Origin: Herbaspirillum hiltneri N3
GTDB taxonomy: Bacteria; Pseudomonadota; Gammaproteobacteria; Burkholderiales; Burkholderiaceae_D
Reading direction: 5' to 3'
NCBI RefSeq assembly: GCF_001267925.1
Contig: NZ_CP011409.1
Span: 434,001-498,000 of the forward strand
Length of the DNA: 64,000 nucleotides
The position numbers and the translations under genes are program-made. A model generated the notes under the pieces. The model ran no database searches. It saw nothing but the letters and a program-made list of their open reading frames with translations, and had not been told where the DNA came from. Numbering within the stretch: position 1 is the first letter of the stretch; each line of letters starts with the position of its first letter. Shown one piece after another: positions 48,041 through 57,809 of this stretch.

Positions 48041-48119
48041 CCAATGCTAACGACTCTCGCCGGCGCGGCATGCGCCTGACGCCGGCGGACATACCGTATT
48101 CAGGAATTAGGAGAAATAA

Positions 48120-48848
48120 ATGATTGAACTCAACAACGTCAGCAAGTGGTACGGCAGCTTCCAGGTTCTGACCGATTGCACCACCAGCGTGGCCAAGGGC
48201 GACGTGGTCGTGGTCTGCGGTCCTTCGGGCTCGGGCAAGTCGACGCTGATCAAGACAGTCAACGGCCTGGAGCCGTTCCAGAAGGGCACCATCACCGTTG
48301 ACGGTGTGTCTGTCGGCGATCCGAAGACCAACCTGTCGAAACTGCGCGCGCGCATCGGCATGGTGTTCCAGAACTTCGAGCTGTTCCCGCATCTGTCGAT
48401 CCGCGAAAACCTGACCATCGGCCAGGTCAAAGTGCTGGGCCGCAGCGTGGACGAAGCCACCGAGAAGGGTCTGAAGTACCTCGATCGCGTCGGCCTGATC
48501 GCGCAAAAAGACAAGTTCCCGGGCCAGCTGTCGGGTGGTCAGCAGCAACGTGTGGCGATTGCCCGCGCGCTGTCGATGGATCCGATCGCGATGCTGTTCG
48601 ACGAACCGACTTCGGCGCTCGATCCGGAAATGATCAATGAAGTGCTGGACGTGATGGTCGGCCTGGCGCAAGAAGGCATGACCATGATGGTCGTGACCCA
48701 CGAAATGGGCTTTGCACGCAAGGTCGCCAATCGTGTGATCTTCATGGACAAGGGCCTGATCGTGGAAGACTGCAAGAAGGAAGACTTCTTCGGTTCGCCG
48801 CGTTCGGATCGCGCACGCGACTTCCTGGCCAAGATCATCACGCACTGA
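48120..48848 (+). CDS. gltL: glutamate/aspartate ABC transporter ATPase GltL
   Basis: A 242-residue ATPase. Walker [11 protein letters not shown]-loop [13 protein letters not shown], signature [15 protein letters not shown], Walker [14 protein letters not shown] and switch [11 protein letters not shown] are intact. Last gene of the glt unit, followed by an intrinsic terminator. The 79-bp gap after gltK holds a GAATTAGGAG ribosome-binding region. Confidence 0.94.
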   Translation: MIELNNVSKWYGSFQVLTDCTTSVAKGDVVVVCGPSGSGKSTLIKTVNGLEPFQKGTITVDGVSVGDPKTNLSKLRARIGMVFQNFELFPHLSIRENLTIGQVKVLGRSVDEATEKGLKYLDRVGLIAQKDKFPGQLSGGQQQRVAIARALSMDPIAMLFDEPTSALDPEMINEVLDVMVGLAQEGMTMMVVTHEMGFARKVANRVIFMDKGLIVEDCKKEDFFGSPRSDRARDFLAKIITH

Positions 48849-48900
48849 CAGCGGACCGTGTCTGGCGGATGCTGCGGCATCTGTCGACGCAAGGACCAGC

Positions 48901-48935
48901 AAAACCGCCCCGGCTTCGGCTGCGGCGGTTTTTTG
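48901..48935 (+). terminator. intrinsic terminator after gltL
   Basis: AAAACCGCC with GGCGGTTTTTT, with an inner GC-rich loop. Confidence 0.8.
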
Positions 48936-49084
48936 CTTTTTGCGCATGATGTGGCTTGACGCGGCTTGATATGGCGCAACCGGCGTGCGCCACCCCTTGC
49001 GGTAAAATAACGGCATTTCGTGCGTGGCCGACAAGTCTGTCGCCGCCCCAGACATCAACAGAACGATCAGGAAAGAGAAGAGCG

Positions 49085-50119
49085 ATGAGCGACGTAGTGA
49101 CCATTACCCGTCCGGATGACTGGCATTTGCATTTGCGCGACGGCGCTACCATGGCGAGCGTGTTGCCGCACACCGTTCATCAGTTCGCGCGGGCCATCGT
49201 CATGCCCAACCTGAAGCCGCCGGTCACTACCGTGGCGCTGGCCTCGGCTTATCGCGATCGCATCCTGGCGGCGTTGCCGGCCGGGTCCGACTTCGAGCCG
49301 CTGATGGTGCTGTACCTGACCGACAACACGCCGCCGGATGAAATCCGCAAAGCCAGGGACAGCGGTTTCGTGCACGCCGTCAAGCTGTATCCGGCTGGCG
49401 CGACCACCAACTCCGACGCCGGCGTGACCGATCTGCGCAACTGCTACAAGACGCTGGAAGTGCTGCAGGAAACCGGCATGCCTTTCCTGGTCCACGGCGA
49501 AGTGACTGATCCGGCCATCGACATTTTCGACCGTGAAGCGGTCTTCATCGATCGCGTGATGACGCCGCTGCGCCGCGACATGCCCGAGCTCAAGGTGGTG
49601 TTCGAACACATCACCACCAAGGACGCCGCCGACTACGTGATGTCGTCCGATGGCCCGACCGCCGCGACCATCACCGCGCATCACCTGCTGTACAACCGCA
49701 ATGAAATCTTCAAGGGCGGCATCCGCCCGCATTACTACTGCCTGCCGGTGCTCAAGCGCGAAACCCATCGCCAGGCGCTGGTCGCCGCAGCGATTTCCGG
49801 CAGCGACAAGTTCTTCCTCGGCACCGATTCGGCGCCGCATGCCAAGGGTTTGAAAGAGCACGCCTGCGGTTGCGCCGGTTGCTACACCGCGCTGCATGCG
49901 CTGGAGTTGTACGCCCAGGCGTTCGACCAGGCGGGTGCGCTGGACAAGCTGGAGGCATTCGCCAGTTTCAACGGCCCGGCCTTCTACGGCTTGCCGCGCA
50001 ATCAGGGCCGCGTCACGCTGCGCCGCGAGAACTGGACCATCCCGGCAGAATTGCCGATGGGCGATACCACGGTGGTGCCGCTCAACAGCGGTGAAACCAT
50101 CAACTGGAAAATGGCCTGA
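49085..50119 (+). CDS. pyrC: dihydroorotase
   Basis: Cyclises carbamoyl-aspartate to dihydroorotate in pyrimidine synthesis. The 344-residue type II (E. coli-like) enzyme shows metal motif [10 protein letters not shown], the carboxylated lysine in [18 protein letters not shown], ligands in LVHGEVTD and [13 protein letters not shown], and the catalytic Asp in [11 protein letters not shown]. Start at 49085 gives the family length; an in-frame upstream start adds 43 unconserved residues. 42 bp before coq7. Confidence 0.95.
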   Translation: MSDVVTITRPDDWHLHLRDGATMASVLPHTVHQFARAIVMPNLKPPVTTVALASAYRDRILAALPAGSDFEPLMVLYLTDNTPPDEIRKARDSGFVHAVKLYPAGATTNSDAGVTDLRNCYKTLEVLQETGMPFLVHGEVTDPAIDIFDREAVFIDRVMTPLRRDMPELKVVFEHITTKDAADYVMSSDGPTAATITAHHLLYNRNEIFKGGIRPHYYCLPVLKRETHRQALVAAAISGSDKFFLGTDSAPHAKGLKEHACGCAGCYTALHALELYAQAFDQAGALDKLEAFASFNGPAFYGLPRNQGRVTLRRENWTIPAELPMGDTTVVPLNSGETINWKMA

Positions 50120-50161
50120 GCCGCCGGCTCAACCCGATTACTTCTGAGTGAGATTGCGCCC

Positions 50162-50788
50162 ATGTCATTCGCCGACAAACTGATTCATGACCTCGACAAG
50201 GCCTTGCGCGTAGTCAGCGGCGTGGTGGCGTCATCGCGTCCGAATCCCGCCGCGCTGATCGGCGACGCCGCCATGAGCGACGCCGAAAAGCGGCATAGCG
50301 CCGGCCTGATGCGCGTCAACCATGTCGGTGAAGTGTGTGCGCAGGCGCTGTATGACGCGCAGGGCCGTTTCGCGCAGGCGCAGGCGCTCAAGCAGCAATT
50401 CGCGCACGCCGGGATTGAAGAAGAGGATCACCTGGCATGGACCGCAGAGCGTCTGCGCGAACTCGGTTCGCACACCAGCCTGCTCAATCCGCTGTGGTAC
50501 GCCGGCTCTTATGTGCTGGGCTCGATTGCAGCCCGCGTGGGCGATGCGCGCAATCTTGGTTTCGTGGCCGAGACCGAACGCCAGGTCGAGTTGCATCTGA
50601 TCAGCCATCTGGAAAAACTCCCGGCGCAAGATGCAAAATCGCGCGCCATCGTCGATCAGATGCGCAAAGATGAAGTCGAGCACGGTGAAGCCGCCAAGGC
50701 TCTCGGCGCTGCCGAGATGCCCGCCGCCATCCGCGCCGCGATGAAGCTCATGTCGAAAGTCATGACCACGGTGGCTTACCGAGTCTGA
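50162..50788 (+). CDS. coq7: ubiquinone biosynthesis di-iron monooxygenase Coq7
   Basis: Hydroxylates demethoxyubiquinone in aerobic ubiquinone synthesis. A 208-residue protein with the carboxylate/His di-iron ligands visible: MRVNHVGEVCAQALYD, HAGIEEEDHLAWTAERL, VAETERQVELHLISHL and RKDEVEHGEAAKALGA. Membrane-associated by amphipathic helices. Betaproteobacteria use Coq7 in place of UbiF. Ends at a GC-rich hairpin before the convergent OsmC gene. Confidence 0.95.
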   Translation: MSFADKLIHDLDKALRVVSGVVASSRPNPAALIGDAAMSDAEKRHSAGLMRVNHVGEVCAQALYDAQGRFAQAQALKQQFAHAGIEEEDHLAWTAERLRELGSHTSLLNPLWYAGSYVLGSIAARVGDARNLGFVAETERQVELHLISHLEKLPAQDAKSRAIVDQMRKDEVEHGEAAKALGAAEMPAAIRAAMKLMSKVMTTVAYRV

Positions 50789-50803
50789 ACGCAAGCGTCG
50801 GAC

Positions 50804-50824
50804 GCCCGGCCGTTGCGGCCGGGC
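50804..50824. terminator. GC-rich hairpin between convergent coq7 and OsmC-family genes
   Basis: GCCCGGCCG-TTG-CGGCCGGGC perfect 9-bp stem, 3-nt loop. No T-tract, so termination strength is uncertain. Confidence 0.45.
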
Positions 50825-50845
50825 AGGGCGCCAGCTGCCCGCGGC

Positions 50846-51304
50846 TTACTGTTGTTGCAGTTGCTGCGGCGGATCGGCGAGGTCGTCGACGATTTCAAAC
50901 GAGTGCGTTATTTCCGCCGTCTTTTCCAGCATGATCGAGGCCGAGCAATATTTGTCGTGGGACAGCTTGATCGCACGTTCCACCACGTTTTGCTTGAGAT
51001 TGCGGCCGCGTACGGTGAAATGGAAATGGATCTTGGTAAACACTTTCGGATCCTGTTCGGCGCGCTCCGACTTGAGAGTCACTTCGCAACCGCGGATATC
51101 CTGGCCGCTCTTGCGCAAAATCACCACCACATCGTAGGCCGTGCAACCGCCGGTACCCAGCAGCACCACCTCCATCGGGCGCGGCGCCAAGTTGCGGCCG
51201 CCACCGTCGGGCGCGCCGTCCATGGCGACAACATGGCCGGAGCCGGTTTCTGCGAGGAAAGTCATGCCTGAGGAGAGGCCGGTCCAGCGTACTGTGCATT
51301 CCAT
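50846..51304 (-). CDS. OsmC-family redox protein
   Basis: A 152-residue OsmC/Ohr-superfamily protein. The catalytic cysteine pair is visible in GTGGCTAYDVV and KYCSASIMLEKTAEI. The form MECTVRWTGLSSGMTFLAET fits the OsmC subfamily rather than Ohr. It would reduce organic peroxides or thiol-modified species in the cytosol. ATG at 51304 is preferred; an in-frame ATG at 51316 is possible. The longer frame beyond it overlaps intergenic DNA and lacks conservation. Confidence 0.9.
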   Translation of the reverse strand: MECTVRWTGLSSGMTFLAETGSGHVVAMDGAPDGGGRNLAPRPMEVVLLGTGGCTAYDVVVILRKSGQDIRGCEVTLKSERAEQDPKVFTKIHFHFTVRGRNLKQNVVERAIKLSHDKYCSASIMLEKTAEITHSFEIVDDLADPPQQLQQQ

Positions 51305-51480
51305 ATGCGTTCTCATTCGATAAATAAGGGGGAGGCGGCTATTGTAGCTTTTCCCGCAAACCGGGTCTGGCCGTGCATGCGCGGACGCGCCGCGAATAGG
51401 CAAATATATGCATATTGCAAAGCAGCAAAAACTATTGTTTTTCCTTTGTTTAAATAGAGCCAAATAGGGAAAATTAAATC

Positions 51481-51509
51481 TTGCAGTGCACAATTTCGTT
51501 TGCTATATT
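51481..51509 (+). promoter_or_regulatory. sigma70-type promoter of a putative small RNA
   Basis: TTGCAG at 51481-51486, 17-bp spacer, TATATT at 51504-51509. The DNA upstream (51400-51480) is strongly AT-rich, like an UP element. Transcription would begin near 51516. Confidence 0.6.
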
Positions 51510-51515
51510 GAATTC

Positions 51516-51609
51516 ACTGATTGACGTTTCGACGCCATCAACCCTGTCTCCTCCACCCTCCTCCTTTGGTGTGGATTTAAACCCGGAACCCTCGTTCCGG
51601 GTTTTTTTT
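51516..51609 (+). ncRNA. putative anti-Shine-Dalgarno small RNA
   Basis: A transcript of about 90 nt, from the promoter above to a strong terminator (AACCCGGAAC/GTTCCGGGTT, about 51580-51599, then TTTTTT). It has no Shine-Dalgarno site followed by a start codon. Its middle carries CTCCTCC (51548-51554) and CCTCCTCCTTT (51557-51567). The last eight bases, CCTCCTTT, equal the 3' tail of the 16S rRNA in this window. That CU-rich part is predicted single-stranded before the terminator stem, so it could pair with Shine-Dalgarno sequences of mRNAs and repress translation. I recall an Rfam family named as a betaproteobacterial toxic small RNA; relation to it is only a guess. Confidence 0.6.
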
Positions 51610-51685
51610 GCCTTCGCCGGCGGGCGCCGCTTCATAGGAAAATGTGCCGAAAAGGCCACTGCGCGCGGGCCGGGGAATAAAGGGT

Positions 51686-51715
51686 TTGACGCTAAGTCCT
51701 TGAAAAGGCTATAAT
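51686..51715 (+). promoter_or_regulatory. rplM-rpsI promoter
   Basis: TTGACG at 51686-51691, 18-bp spacer, TATAAT at 51710-51715: close to consensus and about 140 bp before rplM, giving a long leader. Confidence 0.7.
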
Positions 51716-51855
51716 TCTCGGCTTTCCGTTCGCTCTGGGAAAGATAACAAGGAAGAGTCTGCGTTTGGTATGACGAGGCAGCACGTGCAGCACGCCGCCC
51801 CGATAGCCGCAGAACCGCCAAATTGAGCGTTTATTTTTAATATTAGGAAGTCATC

Positions 51856-52284
51856 ATGAAAACCTTTTCCGCTAAAGCCCATGAGGTAAAGCGCGAGTGG
51901 TTCGTGATTGACGCGACGGACAAAGTCCTCGGACGTGTTGCCAGCGAAGTGGCACTCCGACTGCGCGGCAAGCACAAACCAGAATTTACTCCGCACGTCG
52001 ACACGGGCGATTTCATCGTCGTGATCAATGCCGGCAAACTGCGTGTCACTGGCACCAAAGCAACTGAAAAGACGTACTACCGTCACAGCGGCTACCCAGG
52101 CGGCATCTACGAAACGAATTTCCTGAAAATGCAACAGCGTTTTCCAGGTCGCGCGCTGGAAAAAGCGGTCAAGGGCATGTTGCCTAAGGGCCCGCTCGGC
52201 TACGCGATGATCAAGAAGCTGAAGGTTTATGCAGATGGCAATCATCCGCACGCTGCTCAGCAACCTAAAGCACTCGAACTCTAA
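51856..52284 (+). CDS. rplM: 50S ribosomal protein L13
   Basis: A 142-residue ribosomal protein. N-terminus [20 protein letters not shown] and internal [46 protein letters not shown] and [20 protein letters not shown] are diagnostic. Cotranscribed with rpsI nine bases later. Confidence 0.98.
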   Translation: MKTFSAKAHEVKREWFVIDATDKVLGRVASEVALRLRGKHKPEFTPHVDTGDFIVVINAGKLRVTGTKATEKTYYRHSGYPGGIYETNFLKMQQRFPGRALEKAVKGMLPKGPLGYAMIKKLKVYADGNHPHAAQQPKALEL

Positions 52285-52293
52285 GGAACAGAC

Positions 52294-52686
52294 ATGATCG
52301 GTAACTACAATTACGGAACCGGCCGTCGCAAGAGTGCAGTGGCGCGTGTTTTCATCAAGTCCGGCTCGGGCAAGATCGTCGTCAACGGCAAGCCAGCGAA
52401 TGAATATTTTTCGCGCGAAACCGGTCTGATGGTGATTCGTCAACCACTGGAACTGACCAACAACGTCGAGCGTTTCGACATCATGGTCAACGTCCACGGC
52501 GGCGGTGAATCCGGCCAGGCTGGTGCTGTTCGTCACGGCATCACCCGCGCTCTGATCGACTACGATGCAACACTGAAGCCAGAACTGTCCAAGGCAGGCT
52601 TCGTTACACGTGATGCACGTGAAGTCGAACGTAAGAAGGTTGGTCTGCGCAAAGCTCGTCGCGCAAAGCAATTCTCGAAGCGTTAA
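52294..52686 (+). CDS. rpsI: 30S ribosomal protein S9
   Basis: A 130-residue protein. [15 protein letters not shown] at the start, [19 protein letters not shown] in the middle and the basic C-terminal [14 protein letters not shown] that reaches the ribosomal P-site are as expected. Ends before an intrinsic terminator. Confidence 0.98.
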   Translation: MIGNYNYGTGRRKSAVARVFIKSGSGKIVVNGKPANEYFSRETGLMVIRQPLELTNNVERFDIMVNVHGGGESGQAGAVRHGITRALIDYDATLKPELSKAGFVTRDAREVERKKVGLRKARRAKQFSKR

Positions 52687-52713
52687 TATCGACGCGTGCT
52701 TTTCAGCACAACG

Positions 52714-52746
52714 AAAAGCCGCCGGCGCAAGCCTGGCGGCTTTTTG
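52714..52746 (+). terminator. intrinsic terminator after rplM-rpsI
   Basis: AAAAGCCGCC with GGCGGCTTTTT around an 11-nt loop. Confidence 0.85.
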
Positions 52747-52805
52747 CATTCCGGGGCGGATTTTTCGCCCTTATTTGCGCTTTGAATCGGTGCGCCTTAG
52801 GGTAA

Positions 52806-52833
52806 TGTGACAGAAATATTCTCCTGTTAAAAT
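52806..52833 (+). promoter_or_regulatory. possible argC promoter
   Basis: TGTGAC at 52806-52811, 16-bp spacer, TAAAAT at 52828-52833, about 40 bp before the argC start. The -35 match is weak. Confidence 0.35.
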
Positions 52834-52872
52834 CAAAGGCTCCCGGGAAAGCCCGTTCAGCAAGGAAAAAAC

Positions 52873-53910
52873 ATGATCAAGGTTGGTATTGTCGGCGGTA
52901 CAGGCTACACAGGCGTGGAGTTGCTGCGCCTGTTCGCCTCGCATCCGGACGTGCAGTTGCAGGCGGTGACATCGCGCAAGGAAGACGGCATGCCGGTGGC
53001 GGAAATGTATCCGTCGCTGCGCGGCCGCGTCGATATCGCCTTCTCTTCGCCCGACAAAGCCAAACTGACCGACTGCGACGTCGTCTTCTTCGCCACGCCG
53101 CATGGCGTCGCCATGGCGCAGGCGCCTGAATTGCTGGCCGCCGGCGTCAAGGTGATTGATCTGGCTGCGGATTTCCGTCTGCAGGATATCGCCGCGTTCG
53201 AGAAGTGGTACAAGATGCCGCACAGCTGCCCTGAACTGCTCAGGGAAGCCGCCTACGGCCTGGTGGAGCTGAACCGCGACGCGATCCGCAAGGCGCGCCT
53301 GGTCGGCAATCCAGGTTGCTACCCGACCACCATGCAGCTGGGTTTTGCACCGCTGCTCAAGGCCGGCGTGATCGATGCCTCGCACCTGATCGCCGACTGC
53401 AAGTCGGGCGTCTCCGGCGCCGGTCGCAAGGCCGAGATCGCCACGCTGTTTTCGGAAGCGTCCGACAATTTCAAGGCCTATGGCGTGTCGGGCCACCGCC
53501 ACTCGCCGGAAACCGTCGAGCGCCTCAGTACATTGACCGGCGACAAGGTCGGCTTGCTGTTTACTCCGCATCTTGTGCCGATGATCCGCGGCATGCATTC
53601 GACGCTGTACGCGCGCCTGACCCGGGACATCGACAATGCCGCATTGCAGGCGCTGTTCGAGGACGCCTACAAGGACGAGCCGTTCATTGACGTGATGCCG
53701 TTCGGCGCGCATCCGGAAACACGTACCACGCGCGCATCCAACATGCTGCGCATCGCGTTGCATCGTCCGGACAACGGCGATACCGTGGTCGTGCTGGTGG
53801 TGCAGGACAACCTGGTCAAGGGCGCTTCCGGCCAGGCCGTGCAATGCATGAATCTGATGTTCGGCCTGGAGGAAACCACCGGCCTGATGCACGTGCCGGT
53901 TCTGCCGTGA
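52873..53910 (+). CDS. argC: N-acetyl-gamma-glutamyl-phosphate reductase
   Basis: Third step of arginine synthesis: NADPH-dependent reduction of N-acetylglutamyl-5-phosphate. The 345-residue product has the Rossmann motif [26 protein letters not shown], catalytic cysteine in [24 protein letters not shown] and the catalytic histidine region HRHSPE. Stop overlaps the next gene's GTG start as GTGA. Confidence 0.96.
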   Translation: MIKVGIVGGTGYTGVELLRLFASHPDVQLQAVTSRKEDGMPVAEMYPSLRGRVDIAFSSPDKAKLTDCDVVFFATPHGVAMAQAPELLAAGVKVIDLAADFRLQDIAAFEKWYKMPHSCPELLREAAYGLVELNRDAIRKARLVGNPGCYPTTMQLGFAPLLKAGVIDASHLIADCKSGVSGAGRKAEIATLFSEASDNFKAYGVSGHRHSPETVERLSTLTGDKVGLLFTPHLVPMIRGMHSTLYARLTRDIDNAALQALFEDAYKDEPFIDVMPFGAHPETRTTRASNMLRIALHRPDNGDTVVVLVVQDNLVKGASGQAVQCMNLMFGLEETTGLMHVPVLP

Positions 53911-54638
53911 AATACAGGCTGTGGGTCAGGCGCATGTCGATTTCGGCGCCGAAGATGACCATCAAGCGTCACATGCCCTGGCCGCTGCGTGCGGTGTTCC
54001 TGGCGGTGGTGGTCGGTCTCGGCGGCGCGATGGCGATGTGGGCCTACGACCTCGGGCGCAACAATTTTGCCGGCCTGAATCCGGACGGCATGCGCGACCA
54101 GGTGGTCGCACTGAAGGAGCAGGTCAAGAAGCTCAGCGCCGAGCGCGAGCAATTGTCTACCAGCGCCAATGCGGCCGAAAGCCAGCTCAATATCGAGCGT
54201 TCGGCGCAGGCGCAACTGGCCGGGCAGATCAAGACACTGGTGACGGAAAACAACAAGCTCAAGGAAGACCTGTCGTTTTTTGAAAGCTTGCTGCCGACCA
54301 ACGTCGGTGTCGACGGCATTACCATCCAGCGCCTGAAGGCGGAAGTGGTGGTGCCGAATCAGGTGCGTTATCAATTGCTCGCAATCCAGGGCGAAAAGGG
54401 GCGCCAGTTTGTGGGCAACCTGCAACTCTCCGTGACGGTGTTGCAGGGCGGCAAAAGTGTTATTATCAACTTCCCCGAACAAAACGCGACAGATCAGGCG
54501 CGCTACAAGCTCGCATTCAAGTACTATCAGCGGGTGGAAGGCGTATTGACCCTGCCCGAGGGTGCAACCATCAAGGCGATTCAGGCTCGCGTCCTCGAAA
54601 GAGGCCAGATGCGCGCCCAGCAATCCGTGAATTTGTGA
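53907..54638 (+). CDS. DUF6776-family membrane-anchored coiled-coil protein
   Basis: A 243-residue protein with one N-terminal membrane helix ([20 protein letters not shown], about residues 27-46), then a coiled coil ([17 protein letters not shown] through [12 protein letters not shown]) and a C-terminal beta-rich domain ([28 protein letters not shown]). GTG at 53907 overlaps the argC stop; an ATG at 53934 is an alternative start. It sits between argC and the bactofilin gene, which suggests a link to bactofilin or envelope shape. No experimental role known to me. Confidence 0.8.
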   Translation: MKYRLWVRRMSISAPKMTIKRHMPWPLRAVFLAVVVGLGGAMAMWAYDLGRNNFAGLNPDGMRDQVVALKEQVKKLSAEREQLSTSANAAESQLNIERSAQAQLAGQIKTLVTENNKLKEDLSFFESLLPTNVGVDGITIQRLKAEVVVPNQVRYQLLAIQGEKGRQFVGNLQLSVTVLQGGKSVIINFPEQNATDQARYKLAFKYYQRVEGVLTLPEGATIKAIQARVLERGQMRAQQSVNL

Positions 54639-54646
54639 GGTGAATC

Positions 54647-55048
54647 ATGTTGGGACGTAAATCCAAAAGCACGATCGACAGCTTGATCGGCATTTCCACC
54701 AGTATCCAGGGCGACGTCCATTTCAAGGGCGGCTTGCGCATTGACGGGCATATCAAGGGCAACATCAACGCCGAGGCCGGCCAGCCGAGCGTGCTGGTAA
54801 TCTCGGAGCACGCCAAGATCGTCGGCGAAATCCGCGCGGTGCACCTGATTGTCAATGGCGAAATCATCGGCGACGTCCATTCGGTCGAGCTACTTGAATT
54901 ACAGCCGAAAGCCCGCATAACCGGAGATGTGTATTACAAAGCTCTGGAAATGCACGGCGGTGCGCTGGTGTCCGGCAAGCTCAGCCACGGCCAGACCGAA
55001 GAGGCGCCGGTGCTCAAGCTGGCGGCTTCGGCCGGCGGCGATGCATGA
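54647..55048 (+). CDS. bactofilin (polymer-forming cytoskeletal protein)
   Basis: A 133-residue bactofilin. The beta-helix core is seen in the repeated short motif: GDVHFKGGLRIDGHIKGNI, VISEHAKIVGEIRA, LIVNGEIIGDVH, ELQPKARITGDVYY. The flanking tails are short. Bactofilins assemble nucleotide-free filaments at the inner membrane and recruit cell-wall enzymes or polar machinery. Ribosome-binding site GAGGTGA. It is 8 bp after the membrane-anchored DUF6776 gene. Confidence 0.93.
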   Translation: MLGRKSKSTIDSLIGISTSIQGDVHFKGGLRIDGHIKGNINAEAGQPSVLVISEHAKIVGEIRAVHLIVNGEIIGDVHSVELLELQPKARITGDVYYKALEMHGGALVSGKLSHGQTEEAPVLKLAASAGGDA

Positions 55049-55101
55049 TTTTTCCAGACGCCTTATAATGTCCTCATTGTCCGCAGACGCAGGAGCCTGA
55101 T

Positions 55102-55467
55102 ATGAATGCCGTAGCCGAAATCCCCGAAACCTCGATGCCAGCCCCGATGGTCTTTTCCGACAGCGCCGCCGCCAAGGTTGCACAACTGATCGAAGAAGAG
55201 GGTAACCCAGACCTGAAACTGCGCGTATTCGTGCAGGGTGGCGGTTGCTCCGGCTTCCAATACGGTTTCACATTCGATGAAATCGTCAACGAAGACGACA
55301 CCACCATGACCAAGAATGGCGTCCAGCTATTGATCGACTCGATGAGCTACCAATATCTGGTCGGCGCAGAGATCGACTACAAGGATGACCTGGAAGGCGC
55401 GCAGTTCGTGATCAAGAATCCGAATGCCACCACCACTTGCGGTTGCGGTTCGTCGTTCTCGGCGTAA
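55102..55467 (+). CDS. erpA: iron-sulfur cluster insertion protein ErpA
   Basis: A-type Fe-S carrier that delivers clusters to apoproteins such as IspG/IspH. The 121-residue protein shows the three cysteines at Cys49 ([12 protein letters not shown]), Cys113 and Cys115 (CGCGSSF). The N-terminal 15-residue extension before [10 protein letters not shown] is usual in betaproteobacteria. The gene is followed by a strong bidirectional terminator. Confidence 0.94.
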   Translation: MNAVAEIPETSMPAPMVFSDSAAAKVAQLIEEEGNPDLKLRVFVQGGGCSGFQYGFTFDEIVNEDDTTMTKNGVQLLIDSMSYQYLVGAEIDYKDDLEGAQFVIKNPNATTTCGCGSSFSA

Positions 55468-55503
55468 GTAGCCAAACAGAGCCGGATTCGTCTTCCCAGA
55501 CGT

Positions 55504-55530
55504 AAAAAGGACGCGAAAGCGTCCTTTTTT
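55504..55530. terminator. bidirectional terminator between erpA and hemL
   Basis: AAAAAGGACGC-GAAA-GCGTCCTTTTTT: perfect 11-bp stem and GAAA loop with A/T tracts on both sides, between convergent genes. Confidence 0.92.
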
Positions 55531-55601
55531 GTTTTCTGCCACTGCTTTGACTGATGGTTGCAACCGACAGGATTGCAACCACCCGCGATTCAGGCGGCAA
55601 T

Positions 55602-56903
55602 TCAGCTGGCGATCTCCGCGAAAGCCGTGCGCGCCGCTACCAGGGTTTCCGCAATGACCGCGTCGTCATGCTGCGCCGACACGAAGCCCGCTTCGAACGC
55701 CGATGGCGCAAGATACACGCCCTGGTCGAGCATGGCGTGGAAGAACACGTTGAAGCGTTCCTTGTCGCCTTGCATGACTTCAGCATAGCTGGTCGGCACC
55801 GCCGCCGAAAAGTAAAGACCGAACATACCGCCCAGCGTATCCGCCGAGAAAGTCACGCCCGCGTCGCGGGCCGCATCGCCGAGGCCATCGGCCAGCTTGC
55901 GCGTCTGCGCCGACAGCCGTTCGTAGAAACCGGCCTCCTGGATGATCCTGAGCGTGGTCAGGCCCGCCGCCACCGCCACCGGGTTGCCCGACAGCGTACC
56001 GGCCTGGTAAACGCCGCCCAGCGGCGCCAGGTGCTTCATGATATCGGCGCGGCCGCCGAAGGCAGCCACCGGCAAGCCGCCGCCGATGACCTTGCCCAAT
56101 GCGGTCAGGTCCGGCGCGATGCCGTACAGCGATTGCGCACCGCCCAATGCCACGCGGAAACCCGACATCACTTCATCGAAAATCAGGATGGCGCCGTATT
56201 CGGTGCACAGGCGGCGCATGGTTTGCAGGAATTCCGCCGTCGCCGGCACCAGGTTCATGTTGCCCGCGACCGGTTCGACGATCACGCACGCGATCTCGTT
56301 GCCGGCGGCCTTGAAGGCTTCTTCCAGCTGTTGCGTGTTGTTGTAGTCGAGCACCAGGGTGTGTTTGACGAAGTCCTCTGGCACGCCTGACGAGGTCGGG
56401 TTGCCGAACGTCAGCAAGCCGCTGCCGGCCTTGACCAGCAGGGAGTCTGCGTGGCCGTGGTAGCAGCCTTCGAACTTGACGATCTTGTCGCGCCTGGTGG
56501 CACCACGCGCCAGACGCAGGGCGCTCATGGTCGCCTCGGTGCCGCTCGAGACCAGGCGCACCTGTTCAATGGAGGGCACCAGTTTGCAGATCTCTTCGGC
56601 CATGTCGATCTCGCCTTCGGTCGGCGCGCCGAAGCTCAGGCCGCGCGCGGCCGCTTCCTGCACCGCCTGCACCACCTTCGGATGGGCGTGGCCGACGATG
56701 GCCGGGCCCCAGGAACCGATGTAGTCGATATAGCGGCGCTCTTCGGCATCCCAGAAATACGGGCCTTGGGCCTTGGTGATGAAGCGCGGCGTGCCGCCGA
56801 CCGAGCGGAAGGCGCGTACCGGCGAGTTGACGCCGCCGGGGGTCGTCTTCTGTGCGCGGGCGAACAGGGATTCGTTGGTATTGCGTGGGCTGTGTGCGTT
56901 CAT
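55602..56903 (-). CDS. hemL: glutamate-1-semialdehyde 2,1-aminomutase
   Basis: PLP enzyme that forms 5-aminolevulinate, the committed step to heme in bacteria using the C5 pathway. The 433-residue product has [42 protein letters not shown], the PLP-lysine region [19 protein letters not shown] and [10 protein letters not shown]. It starts 15 bp after thiD and is likely cotranscribed with it. Confidence 0.96.
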   Translation of the reverse strand: MNAHSPRNTNESLFARAQKTTPGGVNSPVRAFRSVGGTPRFITKAQGPYFWDAEERRYIDYIGSWGPAIVGHAHPKVVQAVQEAAARGLSFGAPTEGEIDMAEEICKLVPSIEQVRLVSSGTEATMSALRLARGATRRDKIVKFEGCYHGHADSLLVKAGSGLLTFGNPTSSGVPEDFVKHTLVLDYNNTQQLEEAFKAAGNEIACVIVEPVAGNMNLVPATAEFLQTMRRLCTEYGAILIFDEVMSGFRVALGGAQSLYGIAPDLTALGKVIGGGLPVAAFGGRADIMKHLAPLGGVYQAGTLSGNPVAVAAGLTTLRIIQEAGFYERLSAQTRKLADGLGDAARDAGVTFSADTLGGMFGLYFSAAVPTSYAEVMQGDKERFNVFFHAMLDQGVYLAPSAFEAGFVSAQHDDAVIAETLVAARTAFAEIAS

Positions 56904-56918
56904 ACGGAATGGAAAGGA

Positions 56919-57746
56919 TTAATTGGGCTCGTCGTTTTCGCGCGCCCAGAAATAGCGATCGGGAACCAGCTTGCCCATGCCCAGGCGTTGTGCGTGGGCG
57001 AGGGCGGCGAGGGTGAATTCCTGGGCTTCGGATACGGCTTCGGGAATTTCCAGGCCATTGGCCAGCATGGCGCAGATGGCCGCCGACAAGGTCGAACCGG
57101 CGCCGGTAAACGAACCCGGGAGGCGTTGCCAGCTGTCGCGGCGGATCATGCCGGATTCGTCGAACAGCGCATTGGCAACTTCGTGCGAATCGCCGCCCGG
57201 CATGCCGGTGACGAACAGGTATTCGCAGCCCATCTCGATGATGCGCATGGCGTCGAGCTGCAGCGCGTCGCTGGGTACCGGCTCGCGCCAGGTCTCGGCG
57301 AGACGGTTCAGTTCAACCGCGGAAGCCAGCATCAGGGTGGTTTGCGGGATCAGCAATTCGCGGATCGCGATCTGGTTGTCATCATCGTCGCCTTCCTGGC
57401 TGGGCATGGCGGTGATGAACGGATCGAGGATCAATGGAATGTCCGGGTAGTCGGAAACAATCTCGGCGATTGCCGAAATATTCTCGATGCTGCCCACCGC
57501 GCCGACCTTGAAAGCCGCTACCGGCATGTCTTCCAGGATGACGCGTGCCTGATCGGCCATCCAGTCGACGTCGATGACCTGGATGTCCTCGATACGCGCA
57601 GTATCGCCGACCAGAATGGAGGTGATGATGGACAAGCCGTGGCAGCCCATGGCGGCAAACGTGGCCAGATCGGCCTGGATGCCTGTCGCGCCGACCGGGT
57701 CGGCTGCGCCAAAGGTTAATATCAGTGGAGATGTTTGGTTTTGCAC
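56919..57746 (-). CDS. thiD: hydroxymethylpyrimidine/phosphomethylpyrimidine kinase
   Basis: Makes HMP-pyrophosphate for thiamine synthesis. The 275-residue ribokinase-fold protein shows FGAADPVGATGIQADLATFA, GCHGLSIITSILVGDT, and anion-hole GSFTGAGSTLSAAICAML. The 'GAGST' anion hole replaces the more usual 'GTGCT/GTGCS'. The insert SQEGDDDDN is acidic and not typical. Forms a two-gene unit with hemL. Confidence 0.88.
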   Translation of the reverse strand: MQNQTSPLILTFGAADPVGATGIQADLATFAAMGCHGLSIITSILVGDTARIEDIQVIDVDWMADQARVILEDMPVAAFKVGAVGSIENISAIAEIVSDYPDIPLILDPFITAMPSQEGDDDDNQIAIRELLIPQTTLMLASAVELNRLAETWREPVPSDALQLDAMRIIEMGCEYLFVTGMPGGDSHEVANALFDESGMIRRDSWQRLPGSFTGAGSTLSAAICAMLANGLEIPEAVSEAQEFTLAALAHAQRLGMGKLVPDRYFWARENDEPN

Positions 57747-57809
57747 GACGAGTAGATTAAGATATCTGGTTTACCATTTTACTTTAGATTGAATTGAGGG
57801 AAGTCAGCC

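Noticed and set aside
51481..51714. 77-residue frame through the putative small RNA
   Set aside because: It uses a TTG that is the -35 box, has no ribosome-binding site and runs straight through a strong terminator.
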